A DNA stretch of 64,000 nt, from the NCBI RefSeq assembly GCF_003583405.1, contig NZ_QXEC01000012.1, positions 62,001 through 126,000 on the forward strand. Reading direction: 5' to 3'. Of the stretch, positions 12,311 through 23,592 are shown one piece after another. This DNA comes from Micromonospora radicis. Lineage in GTDB: Bacteria; Actinomycetota; Actinomycetes; Mycobacteriales; Micromonosporaceae. The position numbers and the translations under genes are program-made. Position 1 is the first letter of the stretch; every line of letters starts with the position of its first letter. The notes beneath the pieces are model-generated. The model saw only the letters and a program-made list of their open reading frames with translations, made no database searches and was not told the origin of the DNA.

Positions 12311-12745
12311 TCAGCGGGTCGCGTACTCGGCGATCCGGCCGAGCAGGCCGTTGAGGAAGCGGGGGGAGTCGTCCGTCGACATCTGCCGGGCCAGCTCGAC
12401 GGCCTCACTGATCGCCACCGCGTCGTCGATCTCGTCGACGTAGAGCAACTCGTAGACCGCGATCCGGGCGAGGTTGCGGTCGACCACCGGCATCCGGTCC
12501 AGTGTCCAGCCCTCGGCGTAGCTGGAGATCAGCTCGTCGATCCGGTCCAGGTGACCGGCCACCCCCTCGACCAGGCCGACCGCGTACCCCAGGTGGTCGG
12601 GGTGCGGCTTCTCGATCCGTTCGAGGTAGCCGGCCAACACCTCGACCGGCGGACGATCACGCAGGTCGGCCTCGAAGAGCACGTCCAGCGCCCGCTTGCG
12701 CGCCTTGCGGCGCGCCGGCATCTGCTGCTTCGGACCCTCGGCCAT
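12311..12745 (-). CDS. nusB: Transcription antitermination protein NusB
   Basis: RNA-binding antitermination factor that, with NusE (S10), binds boxA of rRNA leaders. 144 residues, all-helical; the N-terminal basic helix RRKARKRALDVLFEADLR and the C-terminal VYELLYVDEIDDAVAISEAVELARQMS segment match the family. Start ATG at 12745 overlaps the efp stop by one base (TGATG), so it is coupled to efp. Last gene of the aro-efp-nusB run, ending at the shared terminator with bldD. Confidence 0.94.
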   Translation of the reverse strand: MAEGPKQQMPARRKARKRALDVLFEADLRDRPPVEVLAGYLERIEKPHPDHLGYAVGLVEGVAGHLDRIDELISSYAEGWTLDRMPVVDRNLARIAVYELLYVDEIDDAVAISEAVELARQMSTDDSPRFLNGLLGRIAEYATR

Positions 12746-13302
12746 CAGGCGCGGCCGAGGTAACGGCCGTCGCGCGTGTCGACCTTGATCTTCTCACCGG
12801 TGGTGATGAAGAGCGGCACCTGCACGGTCGCACCGGTCTCCACGGTCGCCGGCTTGTTGCCGCCGGTGGACCGGTCACCCTGCAGACCCGGCTCGGTGTA
12901 GGTGACCTCCAGCACGACGGAGGTCGGCAGCTCCACGTAGAGCGGCACCCCCTCGTGGGTGGCGACGATCGCCTCGGCCTCGGGCAGCAGGTAGTTCGCC
13001 GCCTCGCCGACCGTCCCGCCGGGCACGGTGATCTGGTCGAACGTCTCCATGTCCATGAAGACGTAGTCCTCGCCGTCGGCGTACAGGTACTGCATGGTGC
13101 GCTTGTCCACGGTCGCGGTCTCGACCTTGGTGCCCGCGTTGAAGGTCTTGTCGACGACCTTGCCGGAGAGCACGTTCTTCAGCGTGGTACGCACGAACGC
13201 ACCACCCTTACCGGGCTTGACGTGCTGGAACTCGACGACGGACCAGAGCTCCCCGTCGAGGTTGAGTACCAGGCCGTTCTTCAGGTCGTTGGTGGTGGCC
13301 AT
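12745..13302 (-). CDS. efp: Translation elongation factor P
   Basis: Relieves ribosome stalling at polyproline stretches; this genome needs it, since a neighbouring gene (37190-40537) encodes a protein extremely rich in proline. 185 residues with the KOW-like N-domain and two OB domains, ending [12 protein letters not shown]. The tip loop reads KPGKGGAF with the usual lysine; no EpmA/EpmB partner is visible here and I infer no modification. Between aroQ and nusB, the standard actinobacterial order. Confidence 0.96.
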   Translation of the reverse strand: MATTNDLKNGLVLNLDGELWSVVEFQHVKPGKGGAFVRTTLKNVLSGKVVDKTFNAGTKVETATVDKRTMQYLYADGEDYVFMDMETFDQITVPGGTVGEAANYLLPEAEAIVATHEGVPLYVELPTSVVLEVTYTEPGLQGDRSTGGNKPATVETGATVQVPLFITTGEKIKVDTRDGRYLGRA

Positions 13303-13468
13303 TTCCTGCCTTGATCGTCATTTGGCGGACAGACCCAGCAAGTCTACTAGCCACCACCGAACCCGCCGCCCGCCGCCGTCACGGGCCGCCTTCGCCGGAC
13401 CTTCGCCGGACCTCGTTGGCATCCGCTGCCCGTCGCCGCCGGAGGTGTCGTACGGCGACCGGCGGACG

Positions 13469-15084
<1,616 letters not shown>

Positions 15085-15198
15085 TTACCGCCTCGTGAAC
15101 GGGCAGCCACGCCAAGGACGAACCTCGGCGCTCGCCCGACCCCGGCCCGGGCGGGTGGGACGGTGGTGTCGGCAAGGGCCCCCGGCGCTACCCGAGGC

Positions 15199-15221
15199 GT
15201 GGGGAAGGGACGCTTCCCTAC
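15199..15221. repeat. Hairpin overlapping the aroK stop codon
   Basis: GGGAAG (15202-15207) and CTTCCC (15213-15218) pair around a 5-base loop; the pairing extends outward with one G-T to 15199 and 15221. It overlaps the aroK stop codon and opens the long aroK-aroB spacer, so it may attenuate readthrough or be a degraded dispersed palindrome. The rest of the 15010-15217 spacer shows no gene. Confidence 0.45.
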
Positions 15222-15733
15222 CCCTTGAGCAGGGGGATGATCTCCGCGGCGATCTGCTCCGGCGTGCGGCCGTCGGTCACCACCGTCGCGGTGGCCACCT
15301 CGGCGTAGAGCGGGCGCCGCTGCTCCATCAGGTGCTTGAGGGTGGCCCGCGGGTTGATCGCCAACAGTGGCCGCCCAGCGCCGAGACCGACCCGCTTCAC
15401 CGCGTCGGGCAGCTCGACCGACAGGTGCACCACCCGGTGCCCGACCAGCGCGGCCCGGTTCTCCTCGGCCAGCACCGCGCCGCCGCCGAGGGCGAGCACC
15501 CCGGCGCAGGAAGCCAGCGCGGCGGCCACCGCCGCCCGTTCCAGGGCCCGGAAGTGGTCCTCGCCCTCGTCGACGAAGATCTCCGGGATCGGCTTGCCGG
15601 CGAGGCGTTCGATGTCGGCGTCGGTGTCCCGGAACTCCACGCCCAACTCCGCGGCGAGGAACTGCCCGACGGTGGTCTTGCCCGAGCCGGGCGCGCCGAC
15701 CAGCACGCAGACCGGCCGGGTGGCAGCGCTCAC
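15218..15733 (-). CDS. aroK: Shikimate kinase
   Basis: Phosphorylates shikimate at the 3-hydroxyl using ATP. 171 residues. Walker A GAPGSGKT at 13-20, substrate-binding DTDADIER (37-44), GGGAV after LAL for shikimate contact, and the lid region GAGRPLL. The ATG overlaps the aroC stop by four bases. Its own stop codon lies within a short hairpin. Confidence 0.94.
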   Translation of the reverse strand: MSAATRPVCVLVGAPGSGKTTVGQFLAAELGVEFRDTDADIERLAGKPIPEIFVDEGEDHFRALERAAVAAALASCAGVLALGGGAVLAEENRAALVGHRVVHLSVELPDAVKRVGLGAGRPLLAINPRATLKHLMEQRRPLYAEVATATVVTDGRTPEQIAAEIIPLLKG

Positions 15734-16914
15734 CGGATCACCAGCGCGTCGAGGTAGCCGGCCAGGTTGCGGCGGATCTCGGTGACCGAGTCGCCGCCGA
15801 ACTTCTCCACCGCCGCCTCGGCCAGCACCAGCGCCACCATCGCCTCAGCGACGACCGCGGCGGCCGGTACCGCACACACGTCGGAACGCTGGTTGATCGC
15901 GGTGGCCGGCTCACCGGTGGTGATGTCGACGGTGGCCAGGGCCCGGTTCAGCGAGGAGATCGGCTTCATCGCCGCCTTCACCCGCAGCGGCTCGCCGGTG
16001 GTGATGCCGCCCTCCAGGCCACCGGCCCGATCGGTGACCCGCCGTACGCCGGTGGCGGTGGGGATGATCTCGTCGTGTGCCTCGGATCCGCGCGAGCGGG
16101 CCTGCTGCCAGCCGTCGCCGATCTCCACACCCTTGATCGCCTGGATCGACATCAACGCGGTGGCCAGCCGGGCGTCCAGCTTGCGGTCCCACTGCACGTG
16201 GCTACCCAGACCGGGCGGCACGCCGTACGCCAGCACCTCGACCACACCACCGAGGGTGTCGGCGGCCTTCTTCGCCGCGTCGACCTCGGCGACCATCCGG
16301 GCGCTGGCCTCCGGGTCGAGGCAGCGCAACGGGTCGGCGTCGATCCGCTCGGCGTCCTCCGGCCGGGGCCGCAGCCCCGGCTTGGCGGCGACCGGGCCCA
16401 ACTCCACCACGTGCGAGACGATCTCGACGTCGAGTGCCTGCCGCAGTAGCGCCTTGGCCACCGTGCCGACGGCCACCCGGGCGGCGGTCTCCCGCGCGCT
16501 GGCCCGCTCCAGGATCGGCCGGGCGTCGGTGTGGCCGTACTTCTGCATGCCGGCCAGGTCGGCGTGACCGGGCCGGGGCCGGGTCAGCGGCGCGTTGCGG
16601 GCCTGCCGCGCCAGTTCGTCGGCGGCGACCGGGTCGGCGGCCATCACGGTCTGCCACTTGGGCCACTCGGAGTTGCCGACCCGGATGGCGACCGGGCTAC
16701 CCAGCGTCACCCCGTGCCGCAGACCACCGACAACCTCGATCTCATCCTGCTCGAAGGACATCCGGGCGCCTCGGCCGTAGCCGAGCCGGCGGCGGGCCAA
16801 CTCGCCGGCGATCTCGGTGGTGGTCACCTCGATCCCGGCCGGCACCCCCTCCAGCAACGCGACGAGGGCGGGTCCGTGCGATTCCCCTGCGGTCAGCCAG
16901 CGCAACACAGCCAT
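15730..16914 (-). CDS. aroC: Chorismate synthase
   Basis: FMN-dependent lyase converting EPSP to chorismate, the end of the shikimate pathway. 394 residues from the ATG at 16914 ([23 protein letters not shown]); an upstream in-frame ATG adds eight unconserved residues. Signatures: GESHG near the N-terminus, [14 protein letters not shown], and the C-terminal [19 protein letters not shown]. First gene of aroC-aroK-aroB-aroQ in this arrangement. Normally aroE lies just upstream in actinobacteria; here a 14-kb polysaccharide block lies between them. Confidence 0.95.
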   Translation of the reverse strand: MAVLRWLTAGESHGPALVALLEGVPAGIEVTTTEIAGELARRRLGYGRGARMSFEQDEIEVVGGLRHGVTLGSPVAIRVGNSEWPKWQTVMAADPVAADELARQARNAPLTRPRPGHADLAGMQKYGHTDARPILERASARETAARVAVGTVAKALLRQALDVEIVSHVVELGPVAAKPGLRPRPEDAERIDADPLRCLDPEASARMVAEVDAAKKAADTLGGVVEVLAYGVPPGLGSHVQWDRKLDARLATALMSIQAIKGVEIGDGWQQARSRGSEAHDEIIPTATGVRRVTDRAGGLEGGITTGEPLRVKAAMKPISSLNRALATVDITTGEPATAINQRSDVCAVPAAAVVAEAMVALVLAEAAVEKFGGDSVTEIRRNLAGYLDALVIR

Positions 16915-16970
16915 GAGTCTGTCACGCCCGGTGTCCACCGCCGCGCACCGCCCGCCGCGTCCCGCCCTGC

Positions 16971-16992
16971 GGACGGCGACCCGGCGCCGTCC
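16971..16992 (-). terminator. Probable terminator at the end of the polysaccharide gene block
   Basis: GGACGGCG / CGCCGTCC inverted repeat (8-bp arms, 6-base loop) immediately after the methyltransferase stop and before aroC. It would separate the accessory transcript from the aro genes. Confidence 0.45.
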
Positions 16993-16993
16993 G

Positions 16994-17650
16994 CTACGCC
17001 GTCCGGACCGCGATGATCGACTTGGTCAGCCCGAGCAGGCGTTCGCTGCGGATGGTCGCCTCCGGAAAGAGGTAACGCAGCTCGGCGCGGCCGATCAGTT
17101 CCGTGGTCAGCACCTGCCGCATGGCGGCCTCGTACGACTTGCCCGGGGTGTACGCCAGCGGCCACTTGCGGGCCATCACCACCCGCGCCGACACCGGCAG
17201 GAACTGCATGCCGGGCGCCACCCAGTGCGGCTCGACCGGGAAGTACCGGTACGGGGTCTGCACCCAGTACGCGGGTGCCAGCTCCCGGATCGCCTCCGCC
17301 ATCCGGCGCCGCCGCTCGTGCCCGCCGACGTGCTCGAGGACGCTGTTGCTGAACACCAGGTCGTAACGCCGGTTCAGGATCTCCTTCGGCAGCTCGCAGG
17401 CGTCGGCGTGGTCCGCCTCGGCCCAGTCGGGCAGTTCGGTCGGCAGCGGCTCCAGGTTGACCACATGCACCCGGGCCGGGCGGACGGGGACCTTGGTCCA
17501 GCTCTCGACCCGGCCGCCGAGGTCGAGCACGCTCATCTCGGCCAGGTTCGGGAAGGTGTCCGAGAGCCACGCCGCGCGCCGGGCCCGCCGCTTGGCGCCG
17601 TACGAGTTGGGCGAGTCGACGAGTCGGAACCTGAGCGAGTGCAGTGCCAT
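16994..17650 (-). CDS. Class I SAM-dependent methyltransferase
   Basis: Predicted cytoplasmic methyltransferase of 218 residues. The SAM-binding motif I is degenerate but readable as [13 protein letters not shown], followed by an acidic strand end (VHVVNLEP), motif DHADACELP, and [13 protein letters not shown] (post-motif IV), typical of the Methyltransf_11/23 fold. Substrate is unknown; as the last gene of the surface-polysaccharide block it may methylate a sugar, nucleotide sugar or glycan end. Start ATG ([21 protein letters not shown]) follows GAAGGA. Confidence 0.75.
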   Translation of the reverse strand: MALHSLRFRLVDSPNSYGAKRRARRAAWLSDTFPNLAEMSVLDLGGRVESWTKVPVRPARVHVVNLEPLPTELPDWAEADHADACELPKEILNRRYDLVFSNSVLEHVGGHERRRRMAEAIRELAPAYWVQTPYRYFPVEPHWVAPGMQFLPVSARVVMARKWPLAYTPGKSYEAAMRQVLTTELIGRAELRYLFPEATIRSERLLGLTKSIIAVRTA

Positions 17651-17724
17651 CGAGGTCTGGTCCTTCGTTCGAAGCGGTCGGTCGGTTCGGCGGTGGTGGT
17701 CCGGGTGCGGGCGGGTCGCTCGGC

Positions 17725-18645
17725 TCAGATGCCGCGACCACGCTTGTGCAGGGTGCGCAGCACGGCGTCGGCGCGGACCACCCGGCCGGCCACGGCCAGG
17801 GCCAGGTAGGCGCGCGGTTCCCGAGGGTTGCGGCGGATGGTGCGCCGGGCCCAGCGCAGCGCGCCCCGGGAGTCACCCGAGGCGGCTCGGGCGAAGGCGA
17901 TCTGCCCGGCGACCCTGGCCTCCCCCGCCGGCTGGGTGGCGAACTCGGGATAGCGCTCCAGCAGCCACTGCAACGCCTCGGAGATGGTGTCCCAGCGCTG
18001 GGCGAAGTACGACCGCTTGTGCCAGCGCACCAGCACGTACGGGGTGCGCAGGTTGACCAGCGGGGCGCTACGGGCCGCCCGCAGCAGGAACTCGTAGTCC
18101 TCGGCGTAGCTGCCCGGGATCTCCTCGTCGACCAGTCCGAACCCGTCGCGCAGGGCGGCGGCCCGGATCAGGAAGGTCGACGGGTGCAGCTCGGTCATCC
18201 GGTCCCGCAGCAGGTCGGCCAGGCTGACCGAATCCCGCTCCAGCACCCGCTCGACGGTGTTCCCGTCGTAGTCGACCCGGATGCCGCAGCTGACGAAGTC
18301 CGCACCGGGCACCGCGGCCAGCGCGTCCACCTGGGCTCGGAGCTTGCCCGGCAGCCACTCGTCGTCGTCGTCGCAGAACGCGACCAGTTCACCGGTGGCC
18401 GCCACGGTGCCCGAGTTGCGGGCCCCGGCCAGCCCCGCGGTGCGGGTGTTGGTCACCACCCGCACCGGCCGGTCCGGGCCGGACAGCTCGGTCAGCGCCG
18501 GGTCCGGCTCGGACTGGTCGTAGACCACCACCGTCTCGACCGGCCCCGGATAGTCCTGCGCGACGATGGCCCGCACCGCGGCCCGCAGCAGTTCGGGACG
18601 GTCCCGGGTGGGCACGACAGCACTCACGCTCGGGTAGGACGTCAT
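17725..18645 (-). CDS. Glycosyltransferase family 2
   Basis: GT-A fold glycosyltransferase, 306 residues. The N-terminus VSAVVPTRDRPELL, AGARNSG and the DxD-like metal site ELVAFCDDDDEWLPGKL are diagnostic of GT2; the likely base lies in IPGSYAEDYEFLLRA. The ATG at 18645 overlaps the upstream gene by four bases (ATGA). A C-terminal part rich in W, R and A (RGALRWARRTIRRNPREPRAYLALA) has a TPR-like look, seen in related enzymes. It probably adds one sugar to the lipid-linked repeat unit. Confidence 0.88.
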   Translation of the reverse strand: MTSYPSVSAVVPTRDRPELLRAAVRAIVAQDYPGPVETVVVYDQSEPDPALTELSGPDRPVRVVTNTRTAGLAGARNSGTVAATGELVAFCDDDDEWLPGKLRAQVDALAAVPGADFVSCGIRVDYDGNTVERVLERDSVSLADLLRDRMTELHPSTFLIRAAALRDGFGLVDEEIPGSYAEDYEFLLRAARSAPLVNLRTPYVLVRWHKRSYFAQRWDTISEALQWLLERYPEFATQPAGEARVAGQIAFARAASGDSRGALRWARRTIRRNPREPRAYLALAVAGRVVRADAVLRTLHKRGRGI

Positions 18646-19229
18646 CGGTTCCGCCTTCCGTTCGGGTCGGTCGCGGGCCGCGGCCGCCACCATGGGCGGC
18701 GGCGTCGCTGCGCGGCGACGGCCACCAACTCCTCGACGATCACACCCACCCGCCGCACCGCGGCCCGTTGGCCGTCGGCCGCGGCGGCGTCGACCGTCAC
18801 GGCGTACCGCCCGGGATCGGTCAGGCCGGCGTCGAGGGCGTCGCGCAGCTCCTGCCGCGACTCGCAGAGCACGATCAGGCCGGCGGCGCCGAGCCGGCGG
18901 GCGAACAGCTGCTGGTGGTCGTCGACGTGCTCGCCGTGCGCCGGGTCGCGGGGCACCACGATCGGCAGGTGCCCGTGCCGGCGGGCCTCCAGGATGGTCG
19001 CCGGACCACCGTGGCACACCACCAGGTCGGCCTGGGCCATCGCGGTCTGCAACTCGGCGTGGCCGAGGAACGGCACCGCGTCGGGCAGGCCGGTGACCGG
19101 GGTGTGCCCGTGCTGGACGGTCAGCGCCACCGCGCCGGGCACCTCGTCGTGCCACTGCCGGAGCCACTCGACCAGCCGGTCGAAGCGATGCTTGTCGGTG
19201 CCGACGGCGGCCAGCAGTCGGATGCTCAC
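18642..19229 (-). CDS. Glycosyltransferase catalytic-half, PssE/Alg13-like
   Basis: 195 residues matching the C-terminal, UDP-sugar-binding half of GT28-type enzymes: IRLLAAVGTDKHRFDRLVEWL at the N-terminus, then DLVVCHGGPATILEARRHGHLPIVVPR, in which the HGG-x-T-ILEA stretch is the nucleotide-sugar site. In PssD/PssE and Alg14/Alg13 systems the enzyme is split, and this subunit needs a membrane partner, supplied here by the preceding gene. GTG start at 19229 overlaps that gene by four bases (GTGA); its end overlaps the GT2 gene. Confidence 0.85.
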   Translation of the reverse strand: MSIRLLAAVGTDKHRFDRLVEWLRQWHDEVPGAVALTVQHGHTPVTGLPDAVPFLGHAELQTAMAQADLVVCHGGPATILEARRHGHLPIVVPRDPAHGEHVDDHQQLFARRLGAAGLIVLCESRQELRDALDAGLTDPGRYAVTVDAAAADGQRAAVRRVGVIVEELVAVAAQRRRRPWWRPRPATDPNGRRNR

Positions 19230-19708
19230 AGCAGCGTCCCCACGACGGTGGCCTCCGGGTACTGGCGACGCTGCTCCTCCCACTGCACGAGCATCGCCGA
19301 CAGGAACGGGCGGCAGAGCCGGGCCGTCAGCGTCGGGGTGTCGATCCGGTCGTAGACCTCGATGTAGACGGTCGGGATCCGGCGCAGCCGGGCCAGCACG
19401 ACGAAGGGCACCGCGACACCGGCCCCGGTGGTGACCACGGCGGCGACCTGCCGCCGACGCAGCACCCGGGCCGCCAACAGGGTGTTGCGCAACAGGTTGC
19501 GGACGTTGCGGGTGGTCGGGTGGTGGGCCGGGATCACCTCCTCGCCGGCCAGCAGCGACACCGCCTCGGGGGTGTCGAAGGTGACCCAGCACCGACGCCA
19601 GGTCTCGTACCAGGGGCGCAGGGCCAGCAACTGGGCCAGGTGCCCGCCGCTGGATCCGACCAGCAGCAGCACCGGCTGTCCCACGGTCTCCTCGATGGTG
19701 TTGTCCAC
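19226..19708 (-). CDS. Glycosyltransferase membrane-half, PssD/Alg14-like
   Basis: 160 residues of the Alg14/PssD family, the acceptor-binding membrane-tethered half of a split glycosyltransferase. LLLVGSSGGHLAQLLALRPWYE carries the conserved GSSGGH, followed by WVTFDTPEA, GAGVAVPFVVLARL and PTVYIEVYDRIDTPTLTARLC, all family hallmarks. Start chosen at GTG 19708 because GGGGAG sits just before it; an in-frame GTG at 19720 lacks such a site. Overlaps the PssE-like gene by four bases. Confidence 0.85.
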   Translation of the reverse strand: MDNTIEETVGQPVLLLVGSSGGHLAQLLALRPWYETWRRCWVTFDTPEAVSLLAGEEVIPAHHPTTRNVRNLLRNTLLAARVLRRRQVAAVVTTGAGVAVPFVVLARLRRIPTVYIEVYDRIDTPTLTARLCRPFLSAMLVQWEEQRRQYPEATVVGTLL

Positions 19709-19795
19709 GCGACTCCCCACAAGTTCGCTGTGTCTCCACGACGATCAGGTCCTGCACCCGCCGCCCACTGTGGACCGGCCGACGGGTCGTACACA

Positions 19796-21088
19796 TCAGC
19801 CGCCCTGTCGGTTTTCCACGACGTCCAGCAATGCGGGATGCAACGCCGGATTCCAGCCGGCTCCGGCGTCGGCCAGCCGCCAGGTCCGCAACCACATCTC
19901 CACCAGGTAGGCATCGGCCACCAGGGCCCGGCGGGCCGGGTCCAGGCCCAGCCGGTCGCCGTACCGGTCCAGCCACCGTCGCACCTGTTCGGCCGCCACG
20001 GCGGCCGACTCGCCCCGCACCACCAGGGACCGCTGGAACGCGTCGTGGGCCAGGTCGAACCCGACCGGTACGTCCGGGCCACTGTGCTCCCAGTCCCAGG
20101 CGATCAACGCACCGGCGTGCCGACCCAGGTTCCACGGCACCCAGTCGCCGTGCCAGTGGCCGAACTCCACGGCGACGTCGCCGTGCCGGCGGACCAGCTC
20201 GGCGACCGCCGTCTGCGCCCGGGCGCCGGCCGGATCGGTGGCGGCGGCCCGCTGCGCCTGCGCGGTCAGCCGGGCCAGGAACGGCGAGCCGACCAGCGGT
20301 CGCGGCGTCGCCGCCGGTCGACCCCGGCGGGCCACCGCGAGCAGCGCGTCCACCTGCGGTGCGGTGTCGGCCGGAAGCCCGCGTACCCCGGTGGGCAACG
20401 GCTCGACCAGCGCGACCACCTGCCCGGCCCAGTGGGTCTCGGCGAGCAGCCGCGGTGTGCCCGGGTGCCCGGCCACACCGGCCACCGTGGACAGTTCGCG
20501 CAGCGCGGCCGCCTCGGTGGTGACCAGGGACCGGGTCGCGTCGTTCCACCCGATCTTGGCGTATCCGCGCGGCGCACCGGCCCGGTCGAACAGTTGCAGC
20601 GTCGGCTTGTGGTTCGGGTCCGGCGGACGTACCCCGCAGGCGGCGTACGTCGGCCCACCGGACAGGTCGGCGGCGAGCCGTTCGGCCAGCAGCACCTCGG
20701 CCGGGTCGACCCCGGCCGGTACGGCGACGGTCAGCACCGGAAACGGCGCGCGGGCGAGCAGACCGAGGCGGGCCGCCACACCGAGCACGGCCCGTGCGGC
20801 CCGCACCTTCGTCGGCCGCAACGCGTTGTACGCCAGTAGCGCCGCCGCCGTGGCCCGCGCCGAACCCAACGGCAGCAGGAACCGCGCCCGGTCCACCGAC
20901 GCGACGATCGCGTAGCGGGCCACCACCCGGTGCCCGTCGGGCACCCGAGCGTCCATCGTCGCCACGACCCGCCGGTCACCGAAGACCGCCCGGGTGACCC
21001 AGCCCAGCCCGTCGTCGCGGGTACGCGGGTCGGCCGACGTCGGCACACCCACCCTGCCGCCCTCGATGCCGGCGATTCGTTCGCTCAT
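19796..21088 (-). CDS. APH-like (aminoglycoside phosphotransferase fold) kinase
   Basis: 430 residues. The C-terminal half has the APH/choline-kinase catalytic signature: WHGDWVPWN (HGD 313-315, N320, the HGDxxxxN loop) and IAWDWEHSG (DWE 332-334, metal binding), then VGFDLAHDAF. The N-terminal 150 residues do not match anything I recognise. The substrate is not evident; within a polysaccharide block it could phosphorylate a sugar, a lipid carrier or a glycan substituent. It is not expected to confer antibiotic resistance from context. Starts four bases after the sulfotransferase stop and is followed by a 87-bp spacer before the PssD-like gene. Confidence 0.7.
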   Translation of the reverse strand: MSERIAGIEGGRVGVPTSADPRTRDDGLGWVTRAVFGDRRVVATMDARVPDGHRVVARYAIVASVDRARFLLPLGSARATAAALLAYNALRPTKVRAARAVLGVAARLGLLARAPFPVLTVAVPAGVDPAEVLLAERLAADLSGGPTYAACGVRPPDPNHKPTLQLFDRAGAPRGYAKIGWNDATRSLVTTEAAALRELSTVAGVAGHPGTPRLLAETHWAGQVVALVEPLPTGVRGLPADTAPQVDALLAVARRGRPAATPRPLVGSPFLARLTAQAQRAAATDPAGARAQTAVAELVRRHGDVAVEFGHWHGDWVPWNLGRHAGALIAWDWEHSGPDVPVGFDLAHDAFQRSLVVRGESAAVAAEQVRRWLDRYGDRLGLDPARRALVADAYLVEMWLRTWRLADAGAGWNPALHPALLDVVENRQGG

Positions 21089-21092
21089 CCGG

Positions 21093-21995
21093 TCACGCCA
21101 CCCGGTCCGGCCAGTCCAGCCGCAGCCCCAGCCGCTGCCGCAACGCCTCGTTGTGCGGGCGGTAGTACTCGGTCAGCTCGGCCCGCAACGCCGGTTCCAG
21201 CGGTGCCGACCGCCGGTCGTTGTACACCTTGAAGTCCGGCAGGTCGAACGGGGGCAGACCGAGGAAGTCCAGGGTGCGCTGATAGGTGGCCCGGGCGTCA
21301 CGGTACAGCTCCTCGCTGGGCACAAAGAGCAGCTGCGACCGGTCGAACAGGGCCAGCCACGGTTCGAGGTGCTCCAGGTAGCGACCCCGGGCCCGGTAGG
21401 TGTACCAGTCGTAGCGCTCGCTGAAGTACTCCGGCTCGGCGACCAGTCGCTCCCGCTCCCCCGCCGTACGCTCCGGCTCGGCGGCCAACGCGGCGGCGAA
21501 GTCCAGCGGCTCCACCCCGTTGGTACGCCGTTCCTTCCAGTGCGAGTACGCCCGCTCCACCGGATCGCGCAGCAGCACGACCAGCTTCACCTCGGGCAGC
21601 AGCGCCGCGACCCGCTGCGCGGCCAGCGGGTGGAACATGTACAGCGGCGCGGCCTCACCGACCCGTACCGGGCCGCCGTGGCGCGATTCCAACGCCTCCC
21701 GGTGGCGGCGGGTCGGGAAGTGCGACCGGTACCACGCCTCGCCCCGGCCCCAGTTCTCCTCGAAGTAGTGCGAGGACTTCGTGTTCCAGGCCGGGAAGAG
21801 CCGGGGCACCAGCGGATGCTGGATGAGGTAGTTCCACAGCGAGGTGGTGCCACCCCGCTTGGTGCCGATGATGAGGAAGTCCGGCAGCGGCCGACGATCG
21901 CTGGTGCGTACCCCGTAGTCGACGAGGCTCTCCCGCACCCGGTTCGTCATCTGCGTCGGCACCAACTGTTTGACCCGGTCGCGGAGGGATGACAC
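21093..21995 (-). CDS. Sulfotransferase
   Basis: PAPS-dependent sulfotransferase, 300 residues. The 5'-phosphosulfate loop is IGTKRGGTTSLWNYL (43-57) and the 3'-phosphate site LRDPVERAYSHWKERR (R143, S151), both intact. GTG at 21995 was chosen because AGGTGA precedes it and it starts eight bases after the flippase stop; the longer frame runs into the neighbour. The family resembles carbohydrate/heparan-type N-deacetylase/sulfotransferase folds (Sulfotransfer_1/3). With flippase and polymerase genes beside it, a sulfated polysaccharide or glycolipid is the simplest reading. Confidence 0.9.
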   Translation of the reverse strand: MSSLRDRVKQLVPTQMTNRVRESLVDYGVRTSDRRPLPDFLIIGTKRGGTTSLWNYLIQHPLVPRLFPAWNTKSSHYFEENWGRGEAWYRSHFPTRRHREALESRHGGPVRVGEAAPLYMFHPLAAQRVAALLPEVKLVVLLRDPVERAYSHWKERRTNGVEPLDFAAALAAEPERTAGERERLVAEPEYFSERYDWYTYRARGRYLEHLEPWLALFDRSQLLFVPSEELYRDARATYQRTLDFLGLPPFDLPDFKVYNDRRSAPLEPALRAELTEYYRPHNEALRQRLGLRLDWPDRVA

Positions 21996-22002
21996 GACCA
22001 AC

Positions 22003-23592
22003 TCACCTGCCCTTCGACGGTGGTGGCGGGACGCTCGCCGGCGCCCCGCCACGGATCTGCACCATGGTCGCCCGGATGCCACGTCGCACCCGGGGCAGCG
22101 TCAGCAAGCCGACGCAACCGACAGCGAGTACGGCCAGCGCCACCGCCAGGCCGACGATGCCCCGGCCGCCGGCCAGCAGACCGGCGACCGCGGCCACACC
22201 CACGCCACCGGCCGTCACCAGCGCGGCGCGCAGCATCGGCGCGTCGGCCAACGGCTGCCCGACGACGACCCGGGCGCAGACCACGGCGGTGACGTTCTCC
22301 GTGACGATGCCCGCCGCCCAGGCACAGGCCGCTCCGGTCGCGCCGTACGTGGGAATCAGCAACAGACCGAGTGAGACGGTGACGGTGAGCCCGGCCACGG
22401 TGGCCGCCAGGTGCAGCCCGCTGCGCCCACTCATCAACAGCAGGCTCTGCACGTTGCCGACCCCGGTGTTGACCAGCATCGCCACCGCCAGCACGGTCAT
22501 CGCGGTGGCACCACTGGCGAACCCGGCGCCGAACAGTTCGAGGAAACCCGCCCCGAAGACCGCGAGCAGCAGGTACACCGGCCAGGACAGCACCAGCGCC
22601 CAGGTGGTCAACTGCCGGTGCAGCGCGGCCGCCGCGCCGGGACGCCCCGCGCCGAACAGCCGGGACAGCTGCGGCGACACCGCCACCCGCAACCCCTGCA
22701 TGGCGAGCTGCCCGGCGAGGATGTATCGACTCACCGCACCGAAGACACCCGCGTCGGCCGGCCCGGCGAGCACCGTGGTGAGCAGCACCCCCACCCAGAC
22801 GGCGCCCGCGTCGATCGCCGCCGACGCGGCCCGCGGCAGGGCGAACCGCCAGAACGTCGACCACTCGGCCCGCCCTGCCCGCAGGCCCGCTCCCCGGCCG
22901 ATCCCCAGTGGCCCGGCCACCAGCAGCAGAGTGAGCAGCATGGCCAGCAGCGCGGGCAGCAGCCAGCCGGTCAGCCCGGCGAGCAGTCCACCGCCAGCCA
23001 GCACGGCCGCACCGACGAGCACCGGTCGGACGGTCGGCAGCAGGACCGACTGCACCGCCACGTAGGCCCGCATCGACCGTACGCAGCGCAGCACGGCGAA
23101 GAGCAGGGTCATCGCCACCACCACCGGCACCGCGGCGAAGCTCAGGCGCAGCAACGTGGCACCGTCGGTACCGGAGCCGTCCAACAGCCGACGGGCGAGC
23201 GGTTCGGCGGCGAGCATCCCGACGGCCGCGACCGCGAGCCCGGCCGTCAACGGTGGGACCAGCGCGACCGACAGCAACCGGGCGGCGTCACCGTCGGGGC
23301 CGATCCGCCGTCGGGGCAGACTCCAGATCAGGGCGGTCTCCGCGCCCAGCACGCAGAGCGCCGCGGCCACCGTCACCACGCCGATCGCCGCGAAGAAGAC
23401 ACCGGATCCCTCGGTGCCGTAGCCGCGGGTGATGACGACCACCAGGACGAAGCCCATCAACCCGTTGACGGCGGCGCCGAACAGCCCGGCGACACCACTG
23501 CGTGCCCCGCGGCGGGCCTCGGTCGCCGCGACGTCCCGGTCGGACGGTGCGCCGGTGGCGGGATCGGCCGGCGGCCGGGTGGGTACGGTCAT
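22003..23592 (-). CDS. Wzx-like polysaccharide flippase (MOP superfamily)
   Basis: Integral membrane transporter of 529 residues with about 12-14 hydrophobic segments, beginning GLFGAAVNGLMGFVLVVVITRGYG, the typical first helix of polysaccharide flippases. MOP features include WRFALPRAASAAIDAG and the GxGNVQSLLLMSGRS loop. Predicted to move undecaprenyl-linked repeat units across the membrane. ATG 23592 overlaps the polymerase stop by four bases; the longer open frame upstream is an artefact inside the polymerase gene. Confidence 0.87.
   Translation of the reverse strand: MTVPTRPPADPATGAPSDRDVAATEARRGARSGVAGLFGAAVNGLMGFVLVVVITRGYGTEGSGVFFAAIGVVTVAAALCVLGAETALIWSLPRRRIGPDGDAARLLSVALVPPLTAGLAVAAVGMLAAEPLARRLLDGSGTDGATLLRLSFAAVPVVVAMTLLFAVLRCVRSMRAYVAVQSVLLPTVRPVLVGAAVLAGGGLLAGLTGWLLPALLAMLLTLLLVAGPLGIGRGAGLRAGRAEWSTFWRFALPRAASAAIDAGAVWVGVLLTTVLAGPADAGVFGAVSRYILAGQLAMQGLRVAVSPQLSRLFGAGRPGAAAALHRQLTTWALVLSWPVYLLLAVFGAGFLELFGAGFASGATAMTVLAVAMLVNTGVGNVQSLLLMSGRSGLHLAATVAGLTVTVSLGLLLIPTYGATGAACAWAAGIVTENVTAVVCARVVVGQPLADAPMLRAALVTAGGVGVAAVAGLLAGGRGIVGLAVALAVLAVGCVGLLTLPRVRRGIRATMVQIRGGAPASVPPPPSKGR

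Noticed and set aside
19796..21088. Antibiotic-resistance kinase
   Set aside because: The fold is APH-like, but the gene sits within a polysaccharide block and its N-terminal domain differs from aminoglycoside enzymes, so resistance is not supported.
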